From: a virus
Virus record (IMG/VR): IMGVR_UViG_3300008267_000201
Coordinates: 1-32,404 of that record
DNA: 32,404 nucleotides
Reading direction: 5' to 3' (one strand)
The position numbers and the translations under genes were made by a program. Shown here piece by piece: positions 1-8,526 of the stretch. The stretch's first letter is position 1, and each line of letters opens with the position of its first letter. The notes beneath the pieces are model-generated. The model searched no databases and was not told where the DNA came from. It worked only from the letters and a program-made list of their open reading frames with translations.

Positions 1-728
1 TCCTCAAACATAATGTAAGGTTCACCAGTTTCAAGTCGTGTTTTTAATATCTCACCCCATAATTTTAATGCTTTAGGGTCTTTTTCTTCAACACGATTCA
101 TAAACGCATCATCAATTACAACACATTGGTGCATGTTTAAACATTGACGATTAACATCACCTTTTGGACGACGAATCATCATAAATTCTTCAATATCTGG
201 GTGATTAACATGTAAGTTAACAGAAGCAGCACCTCGTCTAACTGAACCTTGGTTTGTAGCTAGAATTGTTGAATCATAAATTTTAATCCACGGAACAACT
301 CCCTCACTCACACCATTACCAGAAATTACTTTACCACGTCCTCTAATTCGAGATACACCAATACCAACGCCTCCACCTTGAGATGATAAACGCATTAGTT
401 CTGAATTAGCAAGTGCAATTCCTTCAATAGAATCGTCTGTGTCGATTCCAAAACATGAAATAGGCATTCCACGCTCTGTTCCTAAATTTGAAAGCACAGG
501 TGAAGCTAAACACAACCAATTTTTAACCATTGCTTCATAAAAGTATGGCTGTAAATCTTTACGTTTTAAACGTTTAGCTGCTGCTCTTGAAACACGCTTA
601 AATGCTCCATAAACATCTTCATCAGGTAACAAATACCCTTTAGAAATCATTGATAATGAAATCTCGTTCATCCATTCAGGGTAATGTTTACCCTTAATCC
701 AATTTGTTGTGTCTACTTGTATGCTCAT
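1..728 (-). CDS. nrdA: Ribonucleotide reductase class I alpha subunit, 5' part (window edge)
   Basis: This is the N-terminal 242 codons of the large catalytic subunit, which reduces ribonucleoside diphosphates to deoxyribonucleotides for phage DNA synthesis. The window cuts off the rest. Visible family motifs are SPVLSNLGTERG (residues 76-87), the active-site cysteine in PISCFG (C92), QGGGVGIGVS (117-126), RRGAASVNLHVNHPDIEEF (164-182) and the QCLNMHQCVVIDDAF block. The protein begins almost directly with the catalytic fold. The roughly 90-residue N-terminal ATP-cone of E. coli NrdA, which mediates dATP inhibition, is absent. The start ATG at 728 lies 3 nt after the nrdB stop, so the two are cotranscribed with nrdB first. 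The subunit assignment is secure; the exact subclass is not, because the C-terminus is missing. Confidence 0.95.
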   Translation of the reverse strand, partial: MSIQVDTTNWIKGKHYPEWMNEISLSMISKGYLLPDEDVYGAFKRVSRAAAKRLKRKDLQPYFYEAMVKNWLCLASPVLSNLGTERGMPISCFGIDTDDSIEGIALANSELMRLSSQGGGVGIGVSRIRGRGKVISGNGVSEGVVPWIKIYDSTILATNQGSVRRGAASVNLHVNHPDIEEFMMIRRPKGDVNRQCLNMHQCVVIDDAFMNRVEEKDPKALKLWGEILKTRLETGEPYIMFE

Positions 729-731
729 AAT

Positions 732-1682
732 TTATAAATCTGTCCAGTCTGCTGTTGATTTTGAATAATCTGTTACTCGATTTGCAAAGAAATCTTGATG
801 GGTTTTACCACTTGTTAAATGCCCGAACCATTCCATTTGTTTTAAAAGATTAGGATCAATATCATTATAGATTGAATTATAACCTAATTCAACTAATTTT
901 TGATTAGCTCGTTCTTTAATAAAGTTTTTTAATTGTTGTTTATTTAAACCTTCAATATCACCCATTTCAAATGCTTTATCAATAAAATCAAATTCTAACT
1001 TTACAGATAAATCACATGCTTCATATACTGCTTGTGTTAATTGTGGTGTATCTAATTCTGGTTTTTCAGATAAAAGGGTTCTGTATATCCAACATCCTGC
1101 TTTTGAATGTAGCGATTCATCACGTACAGACCATTCTACAATTTGGCCAGTTCCTTTCATTAAGTTACGCAATTGAAAAGACATTAATACAGCAAATGAA
1201 GAAAATAAATTTACACCTTCAGTAAATGCTGAGAATATGGCTAGTGAGAGTGCTCGGTCATGTAGAGTATTTCCAGGTTGTTCAACTAAACGATCAATTT
1301 TAGCTTTTGCTTCTTCATCTTCCATGAATGCTTCAAAATCATCTAAACCAAGTTCTTCATTTAAACGAGCATATGCTTCAGCATGAATTGATTCAAAATC
1401 AGCAAATGCACAAGCCATTGCTTTAATTTCATGTTTTGGAAACCAATCAACAACTTTAGTTGACCAGTAGTCATTTACATACGTTTCAGTTTGTGCGAAA
1501 GATTTTAATATGTTTCCAATTAAATTCTTTTCTGATTCGGTTAATTTAAGTTTCCAATCATTTAAATCTGAAGATAGGGGTACTTCATCTGCTAGCCAAT
1601 GGGCTCTGTGTTGGTCTTTATAAAATTCAAAAGCAGTTTGGTACTCAAACGGTTTGTAGTGGGGTCTTAATTCTGTTATCAT
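732..1682 (-). CDS. nrdB: Ribonucleotide reductase class I beta subunit
   Basis: This 316-aa protein is the small, radical-bearing subunit that pairs with NrdA. Candidate metal ligands are E66 (in AQTETYV), E97 and H100 (in FESIHAEAY), E155 (in AFTEGVN), and E189 and H192 (in RDESLH). Y104 sits four residues after H100, where the radical tyrosine (Y122 of E. coli) belongs, so a tyrosyl-radical enzyme is expected. The first ligand aligns as Glu rather than the Asp84 of E. coli. There is no N-terminal ATP-cone, as is found in some Bacteroidetes NrdB proteins. Its start overlaps the helicase stop by 4 nt (ATGA), which indicates translational coupling. Length is slightly below the usual 340-375 aa. 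Confidence 0.96.
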   Translation of the reverse strand: MITELRPHYKPFEYQTAFEFYKDQHRAHWLADEVPLSSDLNDWKLKLTESEKNLIGNILKSFAQTETYVNDYWSTKVVDWFPKHEIKAMACAFADFESIHAEAYARLNEELGLDDFEAFMEDEEAKAKIDRLVEQPGNTLHDRALSLAIFSAFTEGVNLFSSFAVLMSFQLRNLMKGTGQIVEWSVRDESLHSKAGCWIYRTLLSEKPELDTPQLTQAVYEACDLSVKLEFDFIDKAFEMGDIEGLNKQQLKNFIKERANQKLVELGYNSIYNDIDPNLLKQMEWFGHLTSGKTHQDFFANRVTDYSKSTADWTDL

Positions 1683-3040
1683 GTGTTTAGTTCAAAAAAT
1701 TTACTTGCTAACATTTTGCGATCTAAGTCGTCAAAATTATCATTTGATTGTTTACTTTTTGGAGCAACGGTATCTGCTTCTTCATCATATTGTTCTCCAA
1801 TAGCAATTTGACCATTTGATGTATTTACATCCACTTGAAATGTTAAACCATCCATCCCATAACGATTTTTCATAATATGAAGTCTTCCTGTTCCGTTAAC
1901 TTTATCTTCTTTTTTTCTAGATAATGATATTGATAAGTCGGTAATCATCATTTTGTCATAACTACCAGCAGCTTTATCACCTTCAATAATATTATCTTTA
2001 GCCCCCGCACGATTTACTTGAGAAACCGACCAAATTGGTATATTTAATTCTCGAGCTAACCCTTTAGTGCTTGTATAAATATCATCAATTTCCCCTTTAC
2101 GGTCAACATTTCTTTTTCTTGTTGAGAGAAGATCAATATAGTCTATAATAATAAGATCAGGCTTAATCCCTAAATCAATTACTTTTTTAATATGGGATTC
2201 TATAGTAAACATTGTAGTTTTTCCCATAGCAAATTCACGAATAATTAACTCCCCAGGTAATTCAGATGCAATAGCATCTACTTTATCTTTATTTTTATCT
2301 AATTGGTCTACTGGGATTCCGGTAAAGAAAGCATCATATCGTCTTCCGGTGTATGCTTCACTTAATTCTAAGGTGTAATGTATAACGTTATATCCCATTT
2401 GGATAGCAAATCCACCCAGTGCAACTAAAGTCCATGACTTACCTCCTCCAGGGTTACCAAATATTAAACCTAAATCCCCATTACCTAAACCGCCTTGAAT
2501 TAATTCATTAATTGGTTCCCAAGGTGTAGGTACTACTAATCTGTGATCTTCACGGTAACGGGACTCTGTATCTTTTTTATATTCGTGGCCTATGTTTTTG
2601 TCTTGGCCTGCTTTCATTGCTGATTCAATCATGTATTTGATTGAGTCATAGTCACCTGCTTTAAGTAGGTCAACACTGTTTAGTAGTGCTTTTTTAAGTT
2701 GTTGGTTTTTACAAAATGTAGAAAACTCTTCTTGTGCATAAGCTAAATCGTCAATGTCAGCTTTATATGCTTCTCGTAATTGTTCTTTTACAGATACTTT
2801 AAGTACTTCATTATCAAGTTTTTTCATTTCAACTTTTAAAATATCCATTGAAATGGTTGTATGATATTTTTCGTAATACTTAACTATCTCATTTATAATC
2901 CATTTATGAGCAGGGTTACTAAAATATTCGTCGCTTAATACATCGTTTATGTTTTGTAAAAATTCTTTATGTGTTAGTAATGATGAAATAACCTTCATTT
3001 GAAAGGATGGTCCATATTCGTCAATCGATTGTAATGTCAT
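1679..3040 (-). CDS. 41: Replicative DNA helicase, DnaB family / T4 gp41-like
   Basis: This 453-aa hexameric 5'-3' replicative helicase unwinds the fork ahead of the phage polymerase. The N-terminal 130 residues are alpha-helical and match the primase-interacting domain of DnaB/gp41. The RecA-like motor has Walker A GNPGGGKS (195-202), Walker B DLIIID (295-300) followed by YIDLLS, and a sensor glutamine in WSVSQVNR (Q341). The KAAGSYDKMMITDLSISLSR stretch matches the conserved DnaB-family C-terminal region. The order helicase, 5' nuclease, UvsX, gp32 forms a compact replication/recombination block. No primase (gp61-like) is present in the window. The C-terminus overlaps nrdB by 4 nt. Confidence 0.95.
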   Translation of the reverse strand: MTLQSIDEYGPSFQMKVISSLLTHKEFLQNINDVLSDEYFSNPAHKWIINEIVKYYEKYHTTISMDILKVEMKKLDNEVLKVSVKEQLREAYKADIDDLAYAQEEFSTFCKNQQLKKALLNSVDLLKAGDYDSIKYMIESAMKAGQDKNIGHEYKKDTESRYREDHRLVVPTPWEPINELIQGGLGNGDLGLIFGNPGGGKSWTLVALGGFAIQMGYNVIHYTLELSEAYTGRRYDAFFTGIPVDQLDKNKDKVDAIASELPGELIIREFAMGKTTMFTIESHIKKVIDLGIKPDLIIIDYIDLLSTRKRNVDRKGEIDDIYTSTKGLARELNIPIWSVSQVNRAGAKDNIIEGDKAAGSYDKMMITDLSISLSRKKEDKVNGTGRLHIMKNRYGMDGLTFQVDVNTSNGQIAIGEQYDEEADTVAPKSKQSNDNFDDLDRKMLASKFFELNT

Positions 3041-3073
3041 TTTTTATAACTTTTATTTAAATTTAATAACTCT

Positions 3074-4102
3074 TTATTGGTTACCCAATAATTCTTTAAA
3101 AATATCTTGAACCCAAAATTCAACATTCCTTATCAACCCCCCAATTTGGTCTTCATAATACATTTTAATGAATTCTTCAGGGTAAAAGTTTAAAGGTAAA
3201 TTTTTAGCTAATTTATTTATTTTTAACTTATCACCATCACTAATCATAGGATTAGATAAATCCATAATTTTATATTTATTTTCTAAATTGGGGATGTCAT
3301 GCAATACTCTTGCATATATAACATGTTCTTTTAATTTAGATTCAGCTATATCTAACAAATCATCAAATGATAAATCATATTTAGCTAATTCAGGGAAGTG
3401 TTTAAATAACCCTTTTGGGCCTAAACCTTTAATACCTGTAATTCCATCTGAATTATCTCCCATTAAGAGTTTGTATAGGATGAAGTTGTTAGGGGTAACA
3501 CCAAAATTTTCCTTTACAGTGTCTGTAGTATAATATTCTTGTTCAGTAGGTCTATATACAATTACTTTTTCTGTAACTAATTGTAAATAATCTTTATCAC
3601 TAGAAACTATAAAAGCTCGATCATCGGGGTTAATAGGTAACGTAGAACTTAAATGAGCAATAACATCATCTGCTTCTACTCCAGGGAATGAAATTGTCTT
3701 AACTGGTAGTGTTTGTAAATATTGGATGATGCGGACTATTTGGCTTATTTTAGATTCATCTTCTTCTTCTAAATTATCAAATAATTCATGTTTAGTAACC
3801 CTAGTTAAATTTCTTCCTGATTTGTATTCAGGGATAATGTTTTTTCTATTATGTGATGAATTTGTTCCATCAAATATAACATAAACTTGGGTTGGTTGGA
3901 TAGTACGAATTAGAGACCCTAAAGATCGAAAAAATCCTCCTAAACCTCCTACATGGACTCCGTTTGAATTTACAGTATTTATAGCACTAAAATTTCTAAA
4001 AAATAAGTTGAGTCCATCTATAAGTAAATATCGTTCTGATTGTGGTGATTCGTCTCCATCTTCTTGTATGTTATTTAGGAGGTTTAAGAGGTCTTTTTTC
4101 AT
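3074..4102 (-). CDS. rnh: 5'-3' exonuclease / RNase H, FEN family (T4 rnh-like)
   Basis: This 342-aa member of the PIN/FEN nuclease superfamily probably removes RNA primers and 5' flaps from lagging-strand fragments. Conserved acidic metal ligands are visible: D29 (LIDGLNLFFR), D78 (VIFDG), E143, D145 and D146 (GVEADDVIAH), D169 and D171 (SSDKDY), and D216 and D219 (MGDNSDGI). These are followed by the helix-hairpin-helix GIKGLGPKG. The size fits T4 RNase H (305 aa) better than the 5'-nuclease domain of a host Pol I. The phage polymerase in this window lacks a 5' nuclease domain, so the standalone enzyme is expected to supply it. The short intergenic gap (33 nt) to the helicase shows no terminator. 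Confidence 0.93.
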   Translation of the reverse strand: MKKDLLNLLNNIQEDGDESPQSERYLLIDGLNLFFRNFSAINTVNSNGVHVGGLGGFFRSLGSLIRTIQPTQVYVIFDGTNSSHNRKNIIPEYKSGRNLTRVTKHELFDNLEEEDESKISQIVRIIQYLQTLPVKTISFPGVEADDVIAHLSSTLPINPDDRAFIVSSDKDYLQLVTEKVIVYRPTEQEYYTTDTVKENFGVTPNNFILYKLLMGDNSDGITGIKGLGPKGLFKHFPELAKYDLSFDDLLDIAESKLKEHVIYARVLHDIPNLENKYKIMDLSNPMISDGDKLKINKLAKNLPLNFYPEEFIKMYYEDQIGGLIRNVEFWVQDIFKELLGNQ

Positions 4103-4110
4103 ATAATTTT

Positions 4111-5202
4111 TTACATTAAGTCTTCTGGTTCAAATAAATCTGAAATGTCTTTCTTTTCTTCCCATTCTGACTCGTCAATGTCAATGCCATATGTTCCTGT
4201 CCCTAAGATGCCAGCCCATTCATGTGAGTATTCATCTTTGTACTTTTTAATAGCTAACGGATCGTCTTTAATAAATCCATGGACTGTACTTACAATAGTT
4301 CCCATTGTTGTAATGCCATTAATATGGTTTTTATCACATGAAATCTTGGTACGTAGAGCAAATTCAACCTTTTTCTTGTCTTTTACAGCACTTATTTTAG
4401 ATGTACCAGCATTTGTAACGTTACCAAATGTTAAACATAATGAAACATCATAATAAAATGTATCTCCACCTTTATTTGTCATTCTAGGTTGTGACATTGG
4501 AGTTAAGGCAGGGGCTACACCTACTTTATTTACAATAAATAATGTATTTGTGTATTTTGAACTTTCCTTACGAGACATTACAATTTGTTGGTTGATAAAA
4601 TTCCCAAATTGGGTTGCAATAGCTCCTGCGTTCCACATTGGGTTATTTTTACCTTGTTCAATTGACATTTGACATGGGATTGACCCTACAGAGTCCCAAA
4701 TGAATAATAAATCATATGGCAAATTACCCTTCTTTTGTTCAGTTAAAAGATCAATAATAAACGATGCAATGTCTTCAATTGAATTTAAAGTACTTCTATC
4801 TCTATAAATGAAAAATCCTGTTTGATCTGTAATTTCTCCTGTTGTTTCGTCAACAACATCATCAATTTGGAACCCCATTTTTTTCCAGTGTTCCCAATCG
4901 TGTTTCATTTCTGTAATGATTAAAACAGGAAGTACTCCCATTTTTTGGGCATTAACTGCTATTTCAATGGTTGTAGTAGATTTTCCAGTATTACTTTTTC
5001 CTCTAACCATAGAATTATGTCCCATAGGAATCCCAGGAATAGAAAGTGCTTCTTGTAATGCTGGGGAAAATGGGATCCATTTTTGTTCTTTGAATTTAAC
5101 GTTAGACGCTAAACCTTTATTTGCTTTAAATTTATCTAAACTAAAGGCGGTTTTCAGTTCTTTGTCCGCCGCCTCTGTTAGCGATTTTCTTGTTTTAGCC
5201 AT
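4111..5202 (-). CDS. uvsX: UvsX-like RecA/RAD51-family recombinase
   Basis: This 363-aa strand-exchange ATPase forms filaments on ssDNA for recombination-dependent replication and repair. Walker A is GKSNTGKST (68-76). A catalytic glutamate candidate lies in IITEMKHDWEH (about residue 98). Walker B is LLFIWD (165-170), followed by SVGSIP as in UvsX/RecA. The acidic C-terminal tail (WEEKKDISDLFEPEDLM) resembles the regulatory tails of T4 UvsX and RecA. It is downstream of gp32 and upstream of the 5' nuclease. The start is preceded by an A-rich leader (AAAAAAAGTT) rather than a Shine-Dalgarno sequence. The mediator UvsY is not recognised in this window. Confidence 0.95.
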   Translation of the reverse strand: MAKTRKSLTEAADKELKTAFSLDKFKANKGLASNVKFKEQKWIPFSPALQEALSIPGIPMGHNSMVRGKSNTGKSTTTIEIAVNAQKMGVLPVLIITEMKHDWEHWKKMGFQIDDVVDETTGEITDQTGFFIYRDRSTLNSIEDIASFIIDLLTEQKKGNLPYDLLFIWDSVGSIPCQMSIEQGKNNPMWNAGAIATQFGNFINQQIVMSRKESSKYTNTLFIVNKVGVAPALTPMSQPRMTNKGGDTFYYDVSLCLTFGNVTNAGTSKISAVKDKKKVEFALRTKISCDKNHINGITTMGTIVSTVHGFIKDDPLAIKKYKDEYSHEWAGILGTGTYGIDIDESEWEEKKDISDLFEPEDLM

Positions 5203-5219
5203 AACTTTTTTTAGTTTAA

Positions 5220-6041
5220 TTAGAATGGAGCATCATCATCATCTTCAAACAAATCATCAAATGTATCTGCTTTAGATTTTTTAGCTGCTGGTTTAGACGA
5301 TAAGCTATAATTTGATTTTGCAGGTGCTGCTTCTTCTTTTATTGGTGTTTCATCTTCTTCATCTTCATCTTCATCTCCTTCAGGAGTTAACCATTCTTGT
5401 AATGCTGCTTTGATATCATCAAATGGAAGGGGTTTGTAAGATTCTTTTGGATTAGTTTGTTCTTCTAACCATAATTCAATTTCTTTCTCATCTTTAGATA
5501 ATGCAGACATTTTCATTGACGGTGCAATAGTAGTTTTATTATACTTTGTACCAGTAACATCTGGCCCTACAGTGACTAGTTTAATGTCACGGCCTGTCAT
5601 AATGTCTGTGAAGTCACCTACTTCTTCATCTGCTGCCATTTGTAAAAATGCTTCGTAAATTTCCTTACCAAATTCCCACAATTGGACGCCTTCAGATTCT
5701 TCACCACGTACGATTACAGGAGCAAAAATACGAACTTTAGGATCTAATTTTTTAGCTAATTTCCAATTTTCTTTGTCATTTGTACCACGTAATTGTTTTG
5801 CAAATTCAGCAATTGGGTCTTTTTCTCCCCAGTTTAATGGAGAAGCAATTACTTTTTTACTTCCAATTCCATAATAAAATCTCATTTCAATAAATGGAAA
5901 TTCTTTATTGTACTTAAAAGGTACAACACGGATTGTTTGTTTACCAACTTGCGGTTTAAATCGCTTAGTTTGGTTTGACGAGCCACTTGAAGTGGGTTTT
6001 GTCATAGACTCAAGTTTCTTCTTGATTGCATCTAGATTCAT
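5220..6041 (-). CDS. 32: Single-stranded DNA-binding protein, T4 gp32-like
   Basis: This 273-aa protein coats ssDNA at the fork and recruits replication partners. Residues 1-15 carry a basic N-terminal segment like the cooperativity domain of gp32. Residues about 30-220 form the core, and the C-terminus is a strongly acidic tail (DEDEDEED around 225, then DTFDDLFEDDDDAPF at the end), the typical partner-binding tail. The protein contains no cysteine at all. The block VIASPLNWGEKDPIAEF (64-80) aligns by eye with the gp32 zinc-ribbon region, where Cys residues normally bind Zn. This homologue therefore seems to have lost the zinc site. A 63-nt AT-rich leader precedes it, long enough for its own promoter or autoregulatory site, but I cannot define one. 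Confidence 0.9.
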   Translation of the reverse strand: MNLDAIKKKLESMTKPTSSGSSNQTKRFKPQVGKQTIRVVPFKYNKEFPFIEMRFYYGIGSKKVIASPLNWGEKDPIAEFAKQLRGTNDKENWKLAKKLDPKVRIFAPVIVRGEESEGVQLWEFGKEIYEAFLQMAADEEVGDFTDIMTGRDIKLVTVGPDVTGTKYNKTTIAPSMKMSALSKDEKEIELWLEEQTNPKESYKPLPFDDIKAALQEWLTPEGDEDEDEEDETPIKEEAAPAKSNYSLSSKPAAKKSKADTFDDLFEDDDDAPF

Positions 6042-6104
6042 AATATAACTAAATTTTAAATGTTTACAACTTATAATATAATAACCTTTATTTTTTAATC
6101 CAAA

Positions 6105-6566
6105 CTATAGTTCAACTATTTTAAAAATCTTTGTATTCAATTGCTTAATTTCATTGTGTTGTGTAAGCAATATACAATTTTTATAGTGTTGCCAATCTAT
6201 TGGAAATTTTGGGTTTACAACCCCACCATTTAATCTTTTGATTAACTCATTTAGAGCATTTATGGTGTAAAGAGTATTTGACTCTTTTTTTCTATGTACT
6301 AAAATAGTATTTTCAGGAATATCATTTATGTTACCTTGATCTACATTATATGTAACTACATATTCATTATTACTTTTAATATGTAACACAAACATTTTGT
6401 CATACATTATAACATATTTATTTGACAACATGTCAATCAACCCTTCAAGGTCATCTAACACAGTAAAAGTACAAAACAATCTATTGTTCATTAAAAGGCT
6501 ATCAAATGTAAAGTCATAATCGTATTGACTATACATATGTAGGGGTTGTTCGAGAGTATTATGCAT
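6105..6566 (-). CDS. Conserved-looking hypothetical protein next to DNA polymerase
   Basis: This 153-aa protein is not recognised. It starts 3 nt after the polymerase stop, so the two are almost certainly translated from one message, and the next gene is gp32. It has no signal peptide, membrane segment or metal-binding cluster. The C-terminal third is compact (NALNELIKRLNGG, then FPIDWQHYKNCILLT, then IKQLNTKIFKIVEL) and looks like an ordered domain. In T4 the small gene near the polymerase is the translational repressor regA. Position alone makes a regulatory or replication-accessory role possible, but I see no convincing RegA sequence match. A real gene, function unknown. Confidence 0.8.
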   Translation of the reverse strand: MHNTLEQPLHMYSQYDYDFTFDSLLMNNRLFCTFTVLDDLEGLIDMLSNKYVIMYDKMFVLHIKSNNEYVVTYNVDQGNINDIPENTILVHRKKESNTLYTINALNELIKRLNGGVVNPKFPIDWQHYKNCILLTQHNEIKQLNTKIFKIVEL

Positions 6567-6569
6567 AAC

Positions 6570-7820
6570 TTATTTTATATTATGGTAATTAGTACCTTTT
6601 TTAGTTTTAACTTGTAATTTATATTTATTAAATATTCCTAATACTTTAAGTATTACTTCAGGTTCATTTTGATCAAAATCAAATAAAAACGAGTCGTAAA
6701 CATATAATACAAGTTTTGTGTTTTTTCCTCGCAATATTTTAAAAATATCCCATAGTATAAGAACATTATTTGCTGTTTCCAAGTTTTGTAAAACATAATT
6801 TAAAAGCTTTTGTGGATTCATATTATCCAACTCACTTTTTAAAAATCTATGATTCGATATAGGGCACCTGATGTATCCATTTGTTTCAAAGTGTTTCCAT
6901 AGGTCGTCAGTATATGATTTTACTAATTTAAAGAATTCTAAATCTTCATATTCTTTCCATATACCTCCATATAGTTGTTTAAATGTTATTTCTTTTGCTC
7001 TTGCATAATCCACTCCGTACATTTTAGCAAAACTGCTGTGAATATCACCATCAGTGAAAGTATACTCCAATAAATTAGCAAGAAGGGTAGGATGATAAGC
7101 AGAAATATCCATTTCAAAGAAAAAATCATTGCGCGGTATAAAACATTTTCTTTCTCCATTATCTTTATTTAATGCTGAAAAATTTAGGTTGTTGAATGTG
7201 TTTGAAGGTCTTGTTGTTAATGTGTTTAGGTTATATTGCGTGTATATAAATTCGTCTGCATCTTGGTCAAAGTACTGTTCAAATAATGTTTGATCCACTT
7301 TTATACCCGCTCGTTCTAGTTGATTAAACACAAGTGCTGCTTTATTGTAAAACGGGTTTAATATTGAACTATTAAAGTTTACAAAATTCTGTTCGCATAC
7401 CTCATAATGTTTTACAATCGGAACTATTGTGTTTAAATCTTGTAAATTTGGGTATTTGTTGTAAATGTATGTATGAGCTTGTGTTAGTTGAGGTATATAC
7501 GTATGTGGGGAGGGTGAGGGTTGGTAGCAGTGCTTAATAGGGAAATAATGTAAAAACTCTTTTCTATCTCTTACATAAATGTATTTTATACTATTTAATA
7601 CTTTTAAACAATCTTCTATTGTTAAATTAATTGTTTCACTATGATTTATAGGTATAATATACCCTTTTGAGTCATCTCTTGGACGAATGTACAAAGAACA
7701 TATTTCATTCTTAACAGGATGCAAATCATGTGAAGTAGGGATTACTTCAGCATAAACCACTTCGTGTTTTATATTTGCTAAAATATCTATGTGTTTAGGA
7801 TCTTCTATAAGCCAATACAT
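6570..7820 (-). CDS. Compact family A (Pol I-like) DNA polymerase
   Basis: This 416-aa protein is the likely replicative polymerase. A TTRPSNTFNNLNFSALNK segment (202-219) matches the family A 'TGRLSS..PNLQNIP' region. Motif A is EMDISAYHPTLLANL (catalytic D238). Motif B is RAKEITFKQLYGG, with K276, F280 and Y284 in the places of E. coli K758, F762 and Y766. Motif C is VYDS (D376) instead of the usual VHDE. Residues 1-150 resemble a 3'-5' exonuclease fold, but the expected DTET motif reads AEVIP, so proofreading is probably lost. At 416 aa it is much shorter than usual (about 600-900 aa) and lacks a 5' nuclease domain; that activity is likely supplied by the separate FEN protein. T4 itself uses a family B enzyme; family A enzymes occur in far-T4 phages such as RM378. 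Confidence 0.85.
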   Translation of the reverse strand: MYWLIEDPKHIDILANIKHEVVYAEVIPTSHDLHPVKNEICSLYIRPRDDSKGYIIPINHSETINLTIEDCLKVLNSIKYIYVRDRKEFLHYFPIKHCYQPSPSPHTYIPQLTQAHTYIYNKYPNLQDLNTIVPIVKHYEVCEQNFVNFNSSILNPFYNKAALVFNQLERAGIKVDQTLFEQYFDQDADEFIYTQYNLNTLTTRPSNTFNNLNFSALNKDNGERKCFIPRNDFFFEMDISAYHPTLLANLLEYTFTDGDIHSSFAKMYGVDYARAKEITFKQLYGGIWKEYEDLEFFKLVKSYTDDLWKHFETNGYIRCPISNHRFLKSELDNMNPQKLLNYVLQNLETANNVLILWDIFKILRGKNTKLVLYVYDSFLFDFDQNEPEVILKVLGIFNKYKLQVKTKKGTNYHNIK

Positions 7821-7846
7821 GCTTTAAAGATACTAAATTATTTTTT

Positions 7847-8524
7847 TTAGTCCACATAATATTGTAAAAAATTACTTCTAAAATATTGAGAAAAACCAGG
7901 AAAATTAGATTGACCTTCTATTTGGAATGCTGATGCTTGGTTAGAGGAGTATGTTTGGTCTCTGTCGCCTGTTATTCTCCATTGAAGTGATGCAGCGGTG
8001 TATAGGTCCCATGCTATGTTGTCATTTTTATCTGCTAATCTATCATATGTAGATTTAGTAATTTCTAGATATCTTAATTCATTGTTCTTTTTACAAAAAT
8101 ACCTTGTAAATACTCCTTTTTGTTTTTCTTGATCAGTAGGATAAGTTAAACCAAATTGAGGTATAGCCCTAGATTTAGCATTATTAATAGTACTATATAT
8201 TCCGCTATCAGCACTATCAACAGAATATCTAATAGCATCTTCAGATGTTAAGTTTGGTGTAGAATAATTTACCGTAGTTACAATAGTTTCAGGTACAAAA
8301 TCATTATTTTGGATACTAGTGTTATTAGGGGTTATTTGTTGGACAGGGAATGCAGTAGCAGAAATAAGTTCTATAGCAGTGTTATTAGGATTTTTTCCTG
8401 TGTATTTTTTTCCTGAGGATGTTTCAAAGTAATATCCAACATACTCCTTTTGGGTAGTGATAAGAGCATACTCATTACCATTAGTGTAAAGTCCTGTTTT
8501 TACTTGTGATTTAGGGTAGTACAT
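7847..8524 (-). CDS. Hypothetical protein, probably baseplate/virion-associated
   Basis: This 225-aa protein is of unknown function. It begins MYYPKSQVKTGLYTNGNEY and includes a YVGYYFETSSGKKYTGKNP segment (about residues 28-46), which looks like a small beta domain. It is rich in Tyr, Asn, Ser and Thr and has no signal peptide, membrane span or catalytic signature. It is the last gene of the structural block, 2 nt after the stop of the CHAP-domain baseplate protein, with the polymerase gene following. Position and composition suggest a minor tail or baseplate component. A role as lysis or injection factor cannot be excluded. Confidence 0.75.
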   Translation of the reverse strand: MYYPKSQVKTGLYTNGNEYALITTQKEYVGYYFETSSGKKYTGKNPNNTAIELISATAFPVQQITPNNTSIQNNDFVPETIVTTVNYSTPNLTSEDAIRYSVDSADSGIYSTINNAKSRAIPQFGLTYPTDQEKQKGVFTRYFCKKNNELRYLEITKSTYDRLADKNDNIAWDLYTAASLQWRITGDRDQTYSSNQASAFQIEGQSNFPGFSQYFRSNFLQYYVD

Positions 8525-8526
8525 AA

